Shown: piece by piece, positions 22,893 to 36,200 of the stretch | How the letters are laid out: each line of letters begins with the position of its first letter | Position numbering within the stretch: position 1 is the first letter of the stretch | Notes under the pieces: generated by a model | Database searches by the model: none | What the model was told of the DNA's origin: nothing | The model's input: the letters and a program-made list of their open reading frames with translations, nothing else | Assembly (NCBI GenBank): GCA_027382625.1 | Contig: JAJKFJ010020979.1 | Coordinates: 248,001 to 312,000, forward strand | DNA: 64,000 bases | Origin: Tetmemena sp. SeJ-2015 | Lineage: Eukaryota; Ciliophora; Spirotrichea; Sporadotrichida; Oxytrichidae | Direction of reading: 5' to 3' | Position numbers and translations under genes: made by a program

Positions 22893-23214
22893 ATGGATGC
22901 TCAATCAAAAAACATTTACTTCTTCTCTGAGCTTGCTTTAGAAGAGTAAAAATGGGACTAAAATGCAGAATAATTTCTTGGGGATAATTTTTAGGGAGGA
23001 CTGTTTCCAAAAATATCGTATTATCAGATTCTATGACAAAATTCAATTTTAGCTCCTGCAAACTCAATGATGAGAGAATTTTTGAGGCAATACTTTTATA
23101 AATTGTATGGTCCGTTCATAAGGTAAGTTCTACCATTCTTCGTTTCATACTTTGATTAAAATATCAAATTCTTTATACTTACAGTAAATTTCTTGGGTGC
23201 TCGTCATATTTTGA
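22893..23214 (+). CDS. Small unknown protein, 74 residues
   Basis: MDAQSKNIYFFSELALEEQKWD is followed by two introns (GTATTATC...TTTTAG, 35 nt; GTAAGTTC...TTACAG, 62 nt). After splicing the frame is an exact 75 codons ending QISWVLVIF at TGA 23212-23214. The exact fit supports the model, but no family is recognised. Without splicing the first frame would stop at TGA after about 47 codons. Confidence 0.5.
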
Positions 23215-23309
23215 AAGTTGGATTAATATAACAGATAATTTAATAAAAAAAGAATTTAATTAAAAATTAATTTTGAAAAATTTAAAATTTTTTGCAATTT
23301 TAAGCCTGA

Positions 23310-23737
23310 TTTTTTGTGTTTAATTATGACTATTCGATTTAGCATTTAAGCTACTTTCCTCCTACAACTTCTTTGTTGGAGGTCTGTGGAAAGAGTGACT
23401 TCGATCATAAGTATTCGAACTTGGCTTATTTTTAGTTCAAAGTTAAAAAAAAACATCAATATATCTTCAAAGGTATCTCCTATCGAAATGATGGGAGAAC
23501 AAACTTATCTTATAATTTAAAGAGCTATCGAAAAAGTCCCATATTGAGAGTAGCTCGAAACTAAACATCCAGCAATTTCAACTCCTCATTTATTATATTA
23601 ATTTAATTCCGATTTTCATTTAAATTTCAACTATATGCTTTATATTCGTCAATTAAATAATTAGAAACTGGAACAAAAATCAGTTTAAATAATAAACTTA
23701 GTGCCTGTCCTTCGCTTTTTTTATTGGTCAACTGATC
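23310..23737 (+). CDS. Unassigned coding-like block
   Basis: An open frame reading YFPPTTSLLEVCGKSDFDHKY...FKGISYRNDGRTNLSYN has protein-like composition for roughly its first 90 codons and then dissolves into AT-rich sequence before TGA at about 23735. It lacks an ATG in frame and may be an exon or MDS of the preceding gene or a stray gene segment. Confidence 0.3.
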
Positions 23738-24097
23738 TTATACATAATTTCATTTTAAAGGATCCAAATATCATTTTGTTAATATAATTAAAGACTAGTG
23801 AGTGCACTAACAAAAAGACTCAATGGCAAAACTTGTACTTTGAAATAATCATCGAAAAATGAAAATATCTTTTAAGGGATGAAATTTAAATTTTAGACCT
23901 TTTAATTTTACAATTTCTCTTTTCTAATAAATCTTCATAAATATCCATCTTTATTCAATTTTGTTTTAAAAAAATAATTAAAGAATATTCTTTAATCATA
24001 TACCCCGGGGATCCAATTATCTTCTATTTAGATATGCAAATAAATACAATAGGTTTAAGATAGTATCGAACATCTTAGACCTTTGATCAGAGAAAAG
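23738..24097. other. AT-rich non-coding stretch
   Basis: About 360 bp of low-complexity AT-rich DNA containing one isolated GC block (CCCCGGGGATCC, 24003-24014). No gene was seen. Confidence 0.45.
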
Positions 24098-24349
24098 ATG
24101 AAAAATTTTGCAAAATCTTAACCAGACTTCTTTCCTCAAGATATTGTGAGAGCCGTAATCTCTTTCAAATACTAGGAGATTAAAGATTTCTCGGATGTTG
24201 TCTTCTACACAATTTATGAAAGTTTCGATTCACTTTATGAGGGTGAAGGAGATGAAACCTACTTAGATCCCCACGGAGACTAAGAATCATAGTCGAACAA
24301 AAGTTTCGACAGTTACGACTGCGAACAATATGGTCGCTATGATAATTGA
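24098..24349 (+). CDS. Small acidic unknown ORF
   Basis: An 83-codon frame from ATG 24098 (MKNFAKSQPDFFPQDIVRAV) to TGA 24347-24349, rich in Asp, Ser and Tyr towards its end (SFDSYDCEQYGRYD). The frame is also open upstream of this ATG. Further fragments in other frames up to about 24520 may be later exons. Not recognised. Confidence 0.35.
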
Positions 24350-25368
24350 AAAAAGAAAGAACTCAGAAAGTAAAAGGGATGCTGAGTAATTTATAACAAA
24401 AAGTAAGACTATATGATGAAGATGTTTCATAATTTATAATAGATAGCCAAAAATAGGCACGATTGGGAATGTGACGTCTTTGAGCTTAAAAAACTCTTAT
24501 CTCCGATGCGATCAACCATTTGCTTTTCCCTCCTCCTCTGATGCAAAAGAAAACGATTTTCTTCATTATAAATGAAAAATCTAAGCGTGAAGTTTATGGA
24601 TTAGTTAAATAAAAGCTTAAATTTCTCTCACTCTCAAGTTCGATAGCGAAGAGGAGGAGGATGATGTGTTACCATTTTTTTAAAATGAATATTTGTGATT
24701 AGATTTTAAATTTATACTTTTATTTTGATCAATTTTTTGATATTTTTAAGAATAAAAATAATAATCATTCATTTTTAAAACTATTTCTTAAAATATCTTG
24801 TCTTTATTTAGCAGAAGCAATATTGAGAAATTTTGCCGATTAAGTTATAAATAATTTTCTGATTGATCTAAGCTAAATATTCTAAATAAATCCTAAGTTA
24901 ATTTTTAAAAATAATTTTCTACAATTTTATTGATTTTACTCTCTAATTGCTTTAAATAATTGCAATTAATATTTTTGATTTAAAAATTAAGTATTTAATA
25001 AAACAGAAAGATGCTCATACCTCTATTATTGGCGATTCGCTATTAAAAAAAAAATTATCAATAAAAAAGTAAATCTTATGACAAAATATATCTTAATGCT
25101 TCTTCTCAAAAGCTATATTGGCTCTTTTTGTCATAATAAATTGACTAATTCAGGTTCAAATTTAAAAAGATGTTTAGTTTCGAAATTAATCATTCCGAAA
25201 TTTTTAAGAATCTTCACTATAAATATTTAAACCTTCATAATTAAATACCTTCACTTAAGAAATTGGAGAATTTATTATAGTTTTGAATATTTAAATGTTA
25301 AAATCGTTGTATTAATATTGATCAAGAATCTTAAATTTATAATTAATTATTTTATACATTTTAAAAAT
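24350..25368. other. Long AT-rich region with little or no coding
   Basis: Beyond possible exon remnants to about 24,660, this kilobase is very AT-rich with short homopolymers and no convincing frame. It could be IES or inter-chromosome germline-limited DNA. No terminal repeats were found by eye. Confidence 0.45.
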
Positions 25369-27947
25369 ATGTTTTCTGCAGACAACAACAACAGAGGAAA
25401 AAAGAATAGAATGAGCTACTAGGAATACGAGAGATCTAGAGGCCTCAACTAGCAGAGGGATAATGACTTAGCCAAAAGATTTGATTAATCTTTTGGAAAT
25501 ACAAACTAAACAAATTCTTAAAATGCAGACACTAAAACTAACTAAACTTCAATAACCACCATTAATAATAACTAGACATTTTAAAATAATCAGTCACAAC
25601 CCACAACATAAACTAATAAAAGCGACGACTCATGGGACTGGAAAATCAAAAAAGCTCCATCTGCAATTCAATAGAAAAAGAACTGGTCAAATAATAATAA
25701 ATTCTCTGCTAATAAGAGTAATTTTCAATTCGGCAAGAGAGAGGAAGGATTTGCAAATAAGTTCAGCCAGGATTATGAAAAAAATTAAGACAAACCACTT
25801 TTGAAGATCGAAATAATAATAGCTCTAGGAAGGGCTTTAAAAATAATGTGCAGTTGAGTTAGGGAGACTCCCCTTACAAACCACTGGAGAGGAGTGACTA
25901 TAATACCAACTATCACCATAGCAGACTTTACGAATACAGCTCTGGAGCACGTGAAGATCGACCATTCAGAGGATTCAGCCCACAAAGAACTACTACCAAT
26001 TAGCAAGACTCTAATAAGAATTCTCCAAAGAAAGATGAAGCTAAAACTGAAAGAATTCAAGAGGAGAGATAGTAATCCTCTCAGTTGAGTGGTTGCAGCA
26101 ATAAAAGTGTCAAAGAATTGCAAAAGGATAGAGAATCAACTTAAAATAAAATTCCTACTTAAGAATAAAAAGATTAAGCAGCTACTTCGCAGTATTAATC
26201 ACCTAAATTCAGCCCTGTATAAGAAGCAGAAAATGAATAGCATATCAGAAAGAGAGACTCAAAGCATGAGGAAAAACTATCTTAAAAGATTTAAAAAGCT
26301 TCTCAAGATTAAGGAGTCCTTAATATTTAATCCAATTCTCAATAGCATTAGCAACAGCAACTTGATTAACAGCAATCATAGAATATTCAATAGCAACAGT
26401 AGCAATAGCAGCAGTAACTAAATTAGACGCAAGTTTAAAATAAAGAAACTGAAAATGAAAAGCAAAAATAAGAAGCTTAGAAATTAAGAGAGTAAAATGA
26501 GTTATTGTTCTAAAGTATTTTAAATGAGAGCAAAGAGTCCTAAAGAGAAAATAGCGGGGGAAATTTGTCGCAGAACAAAGATAGCCAGAATAATTCCTAA
26601 TAGAATGAGAAAATAAATAAACGTAGAAGAAGCTAGAGCTATTATGAATGGCTAGTTAATTCTCAGGCAAAGACTAAATAGAGGGGTAAAAATTCTCCAA
26701 TAATTAATGATAAATAAGAGAAAAAAGTGGAAGCCTCAGATATTCAAAAGTCTTTCATTCCAAAAGAAGAAAAGAGATATAGTGGAAGTATTCCAGAACA
26801 AAAAAGCAATCAATCATCTCTACATAATATTATTAACAGTAGGCCCAAAATATTAAGTCCTCCAGAAATTCAAAATTCAAATAGCAATCCAATTCAAACC
26901 AAAAGAAGATTCGGAGAAATTCAAAAACCCAACTATCAAATTGATCCTAAGCCTTATAAAAGATTTGAAAATGACCAGCCAAAATAGAATATTTAAAATC
27001 AGCCGATTTAAAATAAGCAAACAGAAAAATAATAATATTATTAATAAAATAGAACAAGCTAATTCCAAGCTGATAGTAATTTACTGCGATCTAGTGAAGC
27101 AAGCTCTAATACTTGGTATGAATATCAAGGAAACACCACTCAATAGTCTGCTACAAATAGTAAGTCAAAAATAAATATAGATAAAAATGAGAAGCCCTAA
27201 TAATAGTAAACTGTAGCTCAGAATCTCTAGCTTTAATAAAATTCTTGGTTCGATTCCAATATAAATTAAAATAGGTTAAACTAATGGGGAAACCCTTAAG
27301 CATAGAAGCCTGCTTTTGATGCTTAAAAAGAAAAAGAGTTTAAATAAAATGTGTGGACCAAAGCTATCAAGGAAATAGAATTACGAAGAGAGGAAGATAA
27401 AAGAATTTAGGCTAAGCTTTAAGAATAGGAAAAGAGATTATATCTGAACTATGCTTATAAAGAGGAGCCAGAAATCGGGATAAACTTCCAAGCAACTAAA
27501 TTTCCCATGTATCACTCAGCTTCAGAACTGCCTTGGAATTTTAGCCACAAAGAGGAGGAGAAAAAAAGATTCAAGGCAAAGCCTCTTTGGATATGGAGTG
27601 ACTCTGAGGTGGTTAAAGCAGTTATTAGCGAACAAACTATAGAATAATACTTGCGCATTTGCAAGTCTGTGGGATACACCTATCCTATTAACTATAAGAG
27701 TGCCTGTAATTTTGATTAAGTTAATTCTGTTTAGGGGGAGAAGGTTTGCTAAATTGGTTGCTCTGGAGTTCACAAAGAATGGGTGAAGATGGGAGAGGAA
27801 GAATTTTTAAAAATATTGATGGAAATGAGCTACGATGTGGAAAAATCTATAGCTTATTTAAGTGCAAACTATAAAAACGGAAAAAAAGTTTAGAGGAGTA
27901 GTTAAAGAGAGTCTTATAACTCTGAAAAAGCAAATCGTAAATAATGA
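25369..27947 (+). CDS. Gln/Asn-rich protein with folded C-terminal part
   Basis: ATG 25369 begins MFSADNNNRGKKNRMSYQEYE. The product is a very long Gln/Asn/Ser/Lys-rich chain, with CAG/CAA/TAG/TAA all coding Gln. Reading shifts once at a run of seven A (25778-25784); eight A would make it one frame, so this is a base-calling error, an unseen tiny IES or a real shift. The last 190 codons become ordinary: LPWNFSHKEEEKKRFKAKP, IEQYLRICKSVGYTYPINYK, CQIGCSGVHKEWVKMGEEE, DVEKSIAYLSANYKNG. The stop is TGA 27945-27947. The C-terminal domain was not recognised. Confidence 0.65.
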
Positions 27948-28130
27948 TAAGCACAAGAGGTGAGTGATGTAGTAATAGAAAAATGTAAATAAACTCAATG
28001 ACATATTGAAAATATACTTCTGCAAATAAAATATTTTTGTACCTTCTTAATTAACTAAACTTGCAAAACAAACAAAATCTTATATTCTATCTTTTATCTG
28101 AATTATGAAATTAATAACTTAGTTAGACTT

Positions 28131-30177
28131 TCATCTCTGCATCATCATCTCTTTTGTAGAAATGTAGGGATCAAGGGATTGGCCGAATACTTCTCTGACT
28201 AGTCTGATTATGTCGTGTAGTTCCTGCATGTTAGATTGTTCATTCATTCTCATCATCTGAATTATCTTCACGCATTCTTTCTTGAACCATATTTAGCATG
28301 GATTATAATTGATATTATAATGTTTCTTGAGAAGTTCAATAGCTCCCAGGATGGCCTGTATTTGTCTGCTGTTGGAGCCCTGATAATATTCTAGTCTCTG
28401 TGCGAAGAGTTCAGTAAGCTGGCGAAGCTCTGGAATCAAGAACTTCTTAGTGATGAGAGGGCCAAATTTAGAAAGTGATATCAACCCCCCATAAATTATA
28501 AAACCAGTCAACTCAACTGATTGCTGCTGCGACTAATCTCCAACTTGCTTAATTAAAATTAATCAAAAAAATATATTATAAAGAAATTTAGTAAATAAGA
28601 AAAGTTTTTATACCGAAATAATAGAACCACCTTTTAGAAAATAAATTACTTAAAATCTCAACAAAAAATGACAATGAAATTTTAAAGAAGAAATAATAGT
28701 TTATTTAATTGTTCTCTCTGAAATTAAATATTTAATTTTGCTAACCTTGGGTGGGAATAAGTGCCTAGTTAGACCTATGATAAATGCGGTTAATGCTTAA
28801 GTTAACCAATTAGGTCTTGAGGTGTGGTAACTTGTTCTTGATTCGTTGATAAATTTCATAAAGCACCTCTGATGCGTTATCTTTCAGTTAGAGCACCTCC
28901 TCAGCATTGTATTCAGCAGAGTCTGGGATGTCCCTGAAGATTATACCAGTAGTCACTCGCAACAAAACTATCGATATCTCAACAATGTCGCAGTACTAAT
29001 TTCCAATCATAGCGAGGATAGTATCTAGCACCAACTATTGAGATTAGTTGAAAGGGAGGCGCTCCTTGTCAATATTTTTCACTATTTCTTTCTAAAAAAT
29101 ATATATCTCCTTTGTAAAAATCTTACATTCTTTTCTTCCAAGAATTTAGCGATGTGCTAAAATATGCTATGGAAGGCGGGGTTAGTTCTTATCTCTAAAA
29201 GTAAAGAATCCATCTTCTTCTTATCCTCATGCAACTCAGATAAGCCTTCTTATCTCACTACAAGATGTATAATTAAAAGGTCATTGAATTTCTTACCACC
29301 GCCATTTTGAGAGTTTGAGAAAGTGTTCAGACTCTTTTCAAGCCTCTGGAAGTGCAATATGAACATCTGATATTAAGCGTTCAATTCTTTGGTAGGGACT
29401 TGAAGATTAGCAGACTATTTGATGTTGTAGCTCTATCTCTGTCTTTCTAACTCCTCAAGTCTTTGAGCTTCTTTGAGCTCTTCCTGTCTCTTCATTTCCT
29501 CGTGAGGATCAACTCTCAATCTTTTCAAGCATATAAAATACTGAATACCTTACATGTTCATGTCCTGTAGCTACTCAGTTTGTCTTTACGACATTGCATT
29601 GAAGCCCTAGCCAAGAGTTGAATGAGGATCCATCTCCACAGTTTCCGCAATTTTTGGTTGACTGCCATCAAGAGCTTGAAAATAGGTCTTGTAAGTAGCA
29701 GAGGAAAGAGGAGTGTGGAACTGAATCTTAGTAGAGTATTCCTTCAAATCAATCATCTATGAAAAGCTTGGTAAGCATTTTGTATTTATGATTGATTGAT
29801 CAGTTTTACCTTTTGTTTAACAAACCAAAGATTGGGTTGCTCGGGCACTCTCTCGTAAGTGTACGGAACTGAGGAAGGATAACCAAACATGCTCTATTGA
29901 AAGCTTTAAGTTTGAAAATTAATTACAGGAATGGATAGTTTCTCCATGGCTAGCTTCACATCATCAGTCTTGAGGTAATCGCGCCTAGAATGTCTCATTA
30001 TCTTTTTGGATTCCTAAACACATCATTAATCTCTTTCGTTCTCCTTACTTGCAATATCTCAAGCACCTTGCTTTCAAGATCAGAGAGAATTAAATCCTCC
30101 ACTTCTTTCTCTAGCTTCTTGATGCCTACACTCTCAGCGAAAGAGCTTATTAGGTCCTTGTCCTATAAAATCGACAT
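28131..30177 (-). CDS. TAF6: TFIID subunit TAF6
   Basis: The N-terminus has the TAF6 histone fold: FAESVGIKKLEKEVEDLIL, then after a 47-nt intron (30002-30048) MRHSRRDYLKTDDVKLAM. A second intron (29894-29926) precedes MFGYPSSVPYTYERVPEQ and the linker LWFVKQKMIDLKEYSTKI, which match the conserved region after the histone fold. The C-terminal half is helical, like the TAF6 HEAT domain (TGFIIYGGLISLSKFGPL), ending DPYISTKEMMMQR at TGA 28131-28133. TAF6 pairs with TAF9 in TFIID and SAGA and acts in RNA polymerase II initiation. A 193-bp IES splits the HEAT part (28545-28737). Start ATG is at 30177. Confidence 0.9.
28545..28737. other. 193-bp IES in TAF6 (pointer TTGCT)
   Basis: TTGCT at 28545-28549 recurs at 28738-28742. 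The insert is strongly AT-rich. On the minus strand, removal joins ALIPTQGQ to QVGDQSQQQSVELTGFII in frame; a GT-AG intron over the same interval would leave the wrong frame. The length (193) is not a multiple of three, so retention would destroy the protein. Confidence 0.75.
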
Positions 30178-30293
30178 TTTATAAATTAATTATTGATTGA
30201 TCACATTCCTTATAACATACACTTACAAATGAACTTAAATTCAAATTTGAAATTAATAAATCTAATAAAATCTAATACTCAAGTAAACTTAAA

Positions 30294-33200
30294 ATGTAGC
30301 AAAATCAAATGCAACCCGCCTCTTCTAGTTCTGGAGGCTCATCAATCAACAACTGGTTGGATGCACAAAATAAGATATCCGAGGCATTTGAAGGATTCAT
30401 TGAAGACTTTCGACTACACATAGATTTCTATTTCAAGAGCTACAACAAGAACTTAAAGGAGAATATTGAAATTCAAATTAAGGCCTCCAAAAAAGAAAGA
30501 GCCAAGTACATCTAGTTCCTAAATCATCAAGAGAAAGTGTAAGTTAAGATATCGAAATCACAGATTATTTCCCTTATATTTTCCTTTCTCAGGATATCTG
30601 TATTTTATAACTTCTGATTTAGTTACTGGAAGGATTTCCCAAGAGGAAAGAGTTTTTATCATGGAAATTTAAGAAAGCTTTATCAATTTTTCCAATCAGG
30701 AAAGAATCCTTCATCTCAAAGAGATATATCCCACAATATTTTGAATTGATTTGAATATTCAATGAATAAACTTGGTTAATATCCCTGATCACCTCAGGAA
30801 TACTGAACATGATAATATATAAGCATTTATTTATAAATATTGTATGATGCCTCTAGCATCAAAGAAATTCTGCCGCAAATTCGATATCGACCAGATCTTC
30901 CATTAAGACCAAGAGAATAAACATACTTTTGACACATTGACAGAATCTTTGAAGATGTTCGATTCTGATGATCTTGCAAATTGGCGCCTTCTGGGCTTTA
31001 CTGTATCTCTCTTAGTTGCTGATTCGCTTTAAATCTTTCTTGATCAAGTCGCTAGTGGAGAGAGAAACTTTCATATGCTCATATTTATAATCTCAAATGA
31101 GAGAGGGACATAAAGATATCTGCAACTGTTATTGACGTTTTGCTTGACGTTTGCAAATACTACGCCATCATTTAAAACTTTTAAGAGCAAGGAGAAGGAG
31201 CAAATGTGGCTGGTTCAGGCATAGAAGAGGAAACTTTATCAGATGTGTATTTCAAATAGACTCAGGGAGCCTGGGCAAAGTTGTTTGGAAATTTATCCCG
31301 CTTGCACTTTGATAAATGCATGAAATAGCTTATGTAGAGCTTGTATTAAAATATAATTTGATTATATTGTAACAAGACTTCAGAAAGCTAAAGGATGAAG
31401 AGACGGAATTTCAAGCTCAAAGAATATACTTCTGTAGATACCTTCAGATCAAGCCAACGGACAAGCTCCAGGCATCTCATGTGCAAATCTAAGGTTTTAT
31501 GAAGCTATGTATGCTATGATTTAATCTTATTTGATAACTTCCTGACAATTATGGGTTCAAAATCTATCACCTAGCAGATGAAAAACGTGCTAATTATCAC
31601 ACTTAAGTAATCAGGGACACAATTTTGAAGGACAAAATATAATTTGTAATTCAGTTTATCTAGTCGAACAATTAAACTTTAGTGCTTCGGACTTCAACTT
31701 CGACACCCCAATGGGAATACTGTGGCCTACAGTTGAGAGCATTCACAAGATAGCAGTAAAGTACTGCAAGAAAGAGTTTTACAAAGAATATGCTTACTAG
31801 CTTCTTATTGCTATCATCAAAATCAGCCCCAATGATTTCTGCAACATGAACATCCAAAAGCTCATGAAGAGAGAAAAGATCCAGAACCTATTTGAGACTA
31901 GGAAAACTTATATTCAAGGAATAACTCTTATGATAGAGCTTTGTATTGGAATGCCATTATCAACCAACAAGTTTCAAGATTGGAGGCCAAAAGTTCATTC
32001 TAACCAGTTCATAAAATTAAGAAGTGCATTTATACATACTTATTAGCATATTGGTTGATAACATGAACTAAGGAATTCTTATGCCAATGAAAATTTTCAA
32101 ACGTTCCTATCGTTTTAGATTAGCAAGAAAACTAAGCTCTACTGATAGTTTACCATTTAGTTTTAGAGATAGTTTCAGATTTATCTTCAATCCTAAACTC
32201 ATCTTTGAGGTGAATCATCTGCACATATAATACCTTCGCTAGATATAAACTTCTTATTCATATTTTAATTTGAGATGCTATTTGAAGATTTTGACTTCTT
32301 CATTTAAACTGCTCTTCCATTTTTACTAGGCTTTTTGAAAAATTAGGAAAGACTTGACCTCCCTTTAATTGCCTTGAAAATGACTGACTTTGCTCTAAAT
32401 CCTGTGCACAATTTTAAAAATGAGTACATTAGACTTCAACCTCAGTTAGCAGGAAGTATAAAGCAATAGCTAGGACAGCTTTAGAGCTTCCTCTCATCTG
32501 CTTTAAAAGAAATCTTAAAAAGTTAGATCCTAAAGACTGAATTCATTAAAAATATTTACTAGAGTTAATTCTTGAGTGATTTGGCTAACTTTTATAAGAG
32601 TGAGGATAGAGAGCTATGCAATGATTAGACAGCGGTAGTTTGGTCCTCATAACTAGTCCAATCTCTATACTAGTGGAAGGCATATAAGTCAAGTTTTAAA
32701 TAAAAGTAGATAGCTTCCTTCTATTTAGCAGAGTCTAAAAGACAGATAAGCTTTGAAGACTTTAGAGAAATTGCAAAACTAAATGAACCCCTATCCAAAG
32801 ATGCTTCAAATATTTTATCTTCTAATAAAACTCAATAGCTTATTATGAGGATAAAGACATTGAATATATGTCTGACTAATTTAACCAAGTACAGAAAGCT
32901 TTGGAAAAAGAACTCAAGGAATGGGATTACCAAAAGGAGAAATTTATTCGCTATCGTCTACAAAGCTTCTTATCAGAAGAACGCAAAGAAGGATAAAGGC
33001 AAAATACCACTCAATTCTCAACTAATGATCAGAAATGTGAGGAAATTAAGCTCATAAAAGTTATTCTCAAAATGGTAACTTATTTGCCTGAATTGCAAGA
33101 CTCCTTTAAGTTTTTCCCATCGAGAAAACTTCTTATAGAGTAAGGAGCTATTCTCACTAATAAAGTTCCTGAATAAATATTCGCAGATATAGAAGGAGAT

Positions 33201-36200
33201 GCCTCTCCTCATACTAACTCGATGGGCAATTAAGGCGATGATTTTAGAGGTGTTCTTGGTCTTTAACAAAATCTTAAAAAGAAGAAGAGTGACCCTAAAT
33301 TTCCTCAAAGGTAGTTATTAATTTTAAGCATAATTAAATGCTTATTTAAGTTAAATCCAAAACTCAGAGAAGTACAAAACCTCCTTCCTTATTATCTTCT
33401 TAACTTGAATTTTGACATTACTTAAATTTGCGCTAAGAGTATTCAGAGATTAATGATCTATGGAGACTTTAAAATGAGACTCTCATTAGTGGATTAGATA
33501 ATTTACTTCATTAAGGAACTGATGCTGGATAGCCCCGAGGAATACTTGCTTAATTAATACTTGTAACTACTTATAACTCTTATTAAAATTTGGCACCATT
33601 CAGAAAGACTCAAGATTTGTACATGATTTTATTTATAGGTAAGATTTGTGTGACAAAGAATGGATCAATTCAGAACGGTCGGTTAGAGGGCATTGATTTA
33701 GTGAATCTTAACTTGAACAATATGCTTTATCTGCATGACTAAAATCTAACACAAACCGATATCTAGCATGAAATTAATGAGCATCACTACATTTTCGACA
33801 TGATTGATACTATTTCTTTGCTTGGGATATGCAATAGAGACAGAATGGTCAGATAACTATCTACAGTATTAATTGTTGAAGTTGGAAAAATGAAAAGACT
33901 GCTAGTGAAGAAAGATAAGTATAGGAAGAGCTTGTATGATCTTATTGAGTACAACAGAGACAAAATAAGAGATAAGATGGTGGATATGATGCTCATTTTC
34001 AATAGTTTCAAAAATCAGGAAATGAAATCTAAGCAAGAGCTTGAGGCAGTAGTTATAGCTAATTAACTTTACTATTTTAAAACCTTTATTTAATTATAAG
34101 GATTTGTCGTTTATTAGCTCATGATAGATAATTTTGATTACAAGAAGAGTGGGCTCAATGATTCTCTGGTAAAAGACTTGCAAATCATATGCATAGGCGA
34201 ACTTTCTAAGCTTTGGAAATCTGAAATCATTGAAAATTCTTAGTTCACCAGCCAGATTTTGACATTTGTAAACACCCTCGCATAGAGAACACTGCACCTT
34301 TTTGAAAATAAAGCTGATATAGCAAGCAATACAACTATAAAGGATAATGTGGGTATCAATCTTTTGCTAGCAATTACCCTCTATAATGTTACTCATTCCA
34401 AATACCTTCATTAGAAAAAGAGCGAGGGGTCTGAGTAAGAGGTTTCGTCAAGTTTAGGTTAGCAAGTCCTCATCTACCAATTCAATCTTTGAAGATATAT
34501 CTAGCCTAATAACCTTGCTAGATCTAGATTTTAGTGACATGTACAGAACTGCTTTTGGAAAATTCTATCCGCAGAAGTTTAAATAAGCCCACATATTTTT
34601 TCTATTTATGAACATTTAGTTTCACATTTCGTAGATTTTGCTTTCTTTTGTATATCAGTAAATAGAAATAATTATTTGAAGAAATCAGCTGCAAGACCCT
34701 CAAGAATAAGCTTCTTGGGACAACATTAAAGAAATATTTTAACTCGACAAGAAAGAATCTAAGTCAGGTTCATACTTCAAGAACTGCTAAATTATCTATG
34801 CAATTCTTATGTCTAATACTAGTTTGATGTCTTCTTACGCTCATATTTATTCTCGTTATTTTTAGCTCTTTCTGAAACTAAGAATGCAAAAGACTTTGCT
34901 CAAAGGCTCTAGTTTTATCCTTTTAAATACCTTAATATGGTTGACGAGCTCTAGAAGAAACAAAGCATGATACTCTTCATAAATTACTATCACTCCTTGC
35001 TCTAAGTAGTGAAAAGCATCTACTAGAAAAGTTACTACAAGTATATTCTCTACAATAATTCAATTTATATTTAAATTTATTCCCAAGCTTATTCCTGCCC
35101 AATATCAATATGAGGTTATTCTGTTTCTTCAATAGGAGCTGAATCTAATTAACTCAACAGACAGTCCTATCAAAGAACTCTCTCACTTGACAGTTAAGAT
35201 AAGAGAGATATGGTAGATGACAATGCAATTTGAAAATATCTTTGACGAAGTTCCTAACATCACATATTTTATTGTAATTATTCATTTATTTAATCAAGCT
35301 GGATTTGAAGTTTTTAATTGAGCTAGAAAACGAGGGCTATAAAGTTTTAAAGTATTACAAGTATCTGCATAATTTAAATAATCCAAGTTAATTAAGGGGT
35401 ATTAAGGATTAGAATCTCTAAGAAGAAGCTTAAATGGATTTCTCAGTCAAGGAATTAAAGTTCCTCATGAACTAGAAATTTTTTTTTCTATTTACTTCAT
35501 TTTTGTAACTAAGTGTATCAGTTTTACTCAAATGAGGAACGTGTGCAAGAGATGCAAATGACTAAGAACAGCTACTACAAATGCTTTATTACTAACATTG
35601 TAGGCGCAGACTAGCTTTTGAAACTGCTAATTTAAAAGAACATAAACTAGGTTTATGGACAATTGACATCGAGCTGTATTAGGTCAAATAAAGTATTAAT
35701 AGAGACAAAGATAAAGAAATTCATTTCTAACGGCCTTCACTCTAAATACTTTTTAGTAGGATTATTCATGAGTCTGAACTCACTCGATAAGAAAGTTATA
35801 GAACGCTCCAAAGTGCTTTGTCTTAGCGTCTTACCCTTAATGTTTGAAGATGAAAAATTCAGAGAACTAGTCGAGTATAATATTCTCAATCATGAAGATC
35901 TCAGAGCTTTGGTGTCTTACATTAAAATTTAAGAAAACTTTTTAATTAAACTAGGGGATTTAAATATTTAAAATTATTTAAGAGGTAGTTGTAAGAAGTC
36001 TTATTTCTCTAACAAGGCTTTAATATGTTGAATGAAAAGTTTTATAAAGTAATTTTGGATAGATACTTATCTAACTGTGTTATTTAATCAGCTTTAATAA
36101 ATTTTACTAAATATAGCTTAGTGTCTTTTGATAACAAGAACTTTTACAGATTTATAAAGTAGATATTTAAAGATGAAGAAACTTACAATATGCGCAATCA

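Noticed and set aside
24001..24014. CCCCGGGGATCC looks like part of a cloning-vector polylinker
   Set aside because: Only about a dozen bases match and the flanks are ordinary AT-rich genomic sequence; no more vector sequence follows.
27230..27260. GGTTCGATTCC resembles a tRNA B-box
   Set aside because: It lies inside the long Gln/Asn-rich frame, with no matching A-box or acceptor stem nearby.
28545..28750. GT-AG intron in place of the TAF6 IES
   Set aside because: Splicing at the available GT and AG leaves the downstream TAF6 frame out of phase; repeat-mediated removal keeps it.
30619..30810. Minus-strand ORF starting MFSIPEVIRDINQVYS
   Set aside because: It overlaps plus-strand coding-like sequence (EGFPKRKEFLSWKFKK) of the Furry-like gene and has no supporting features.
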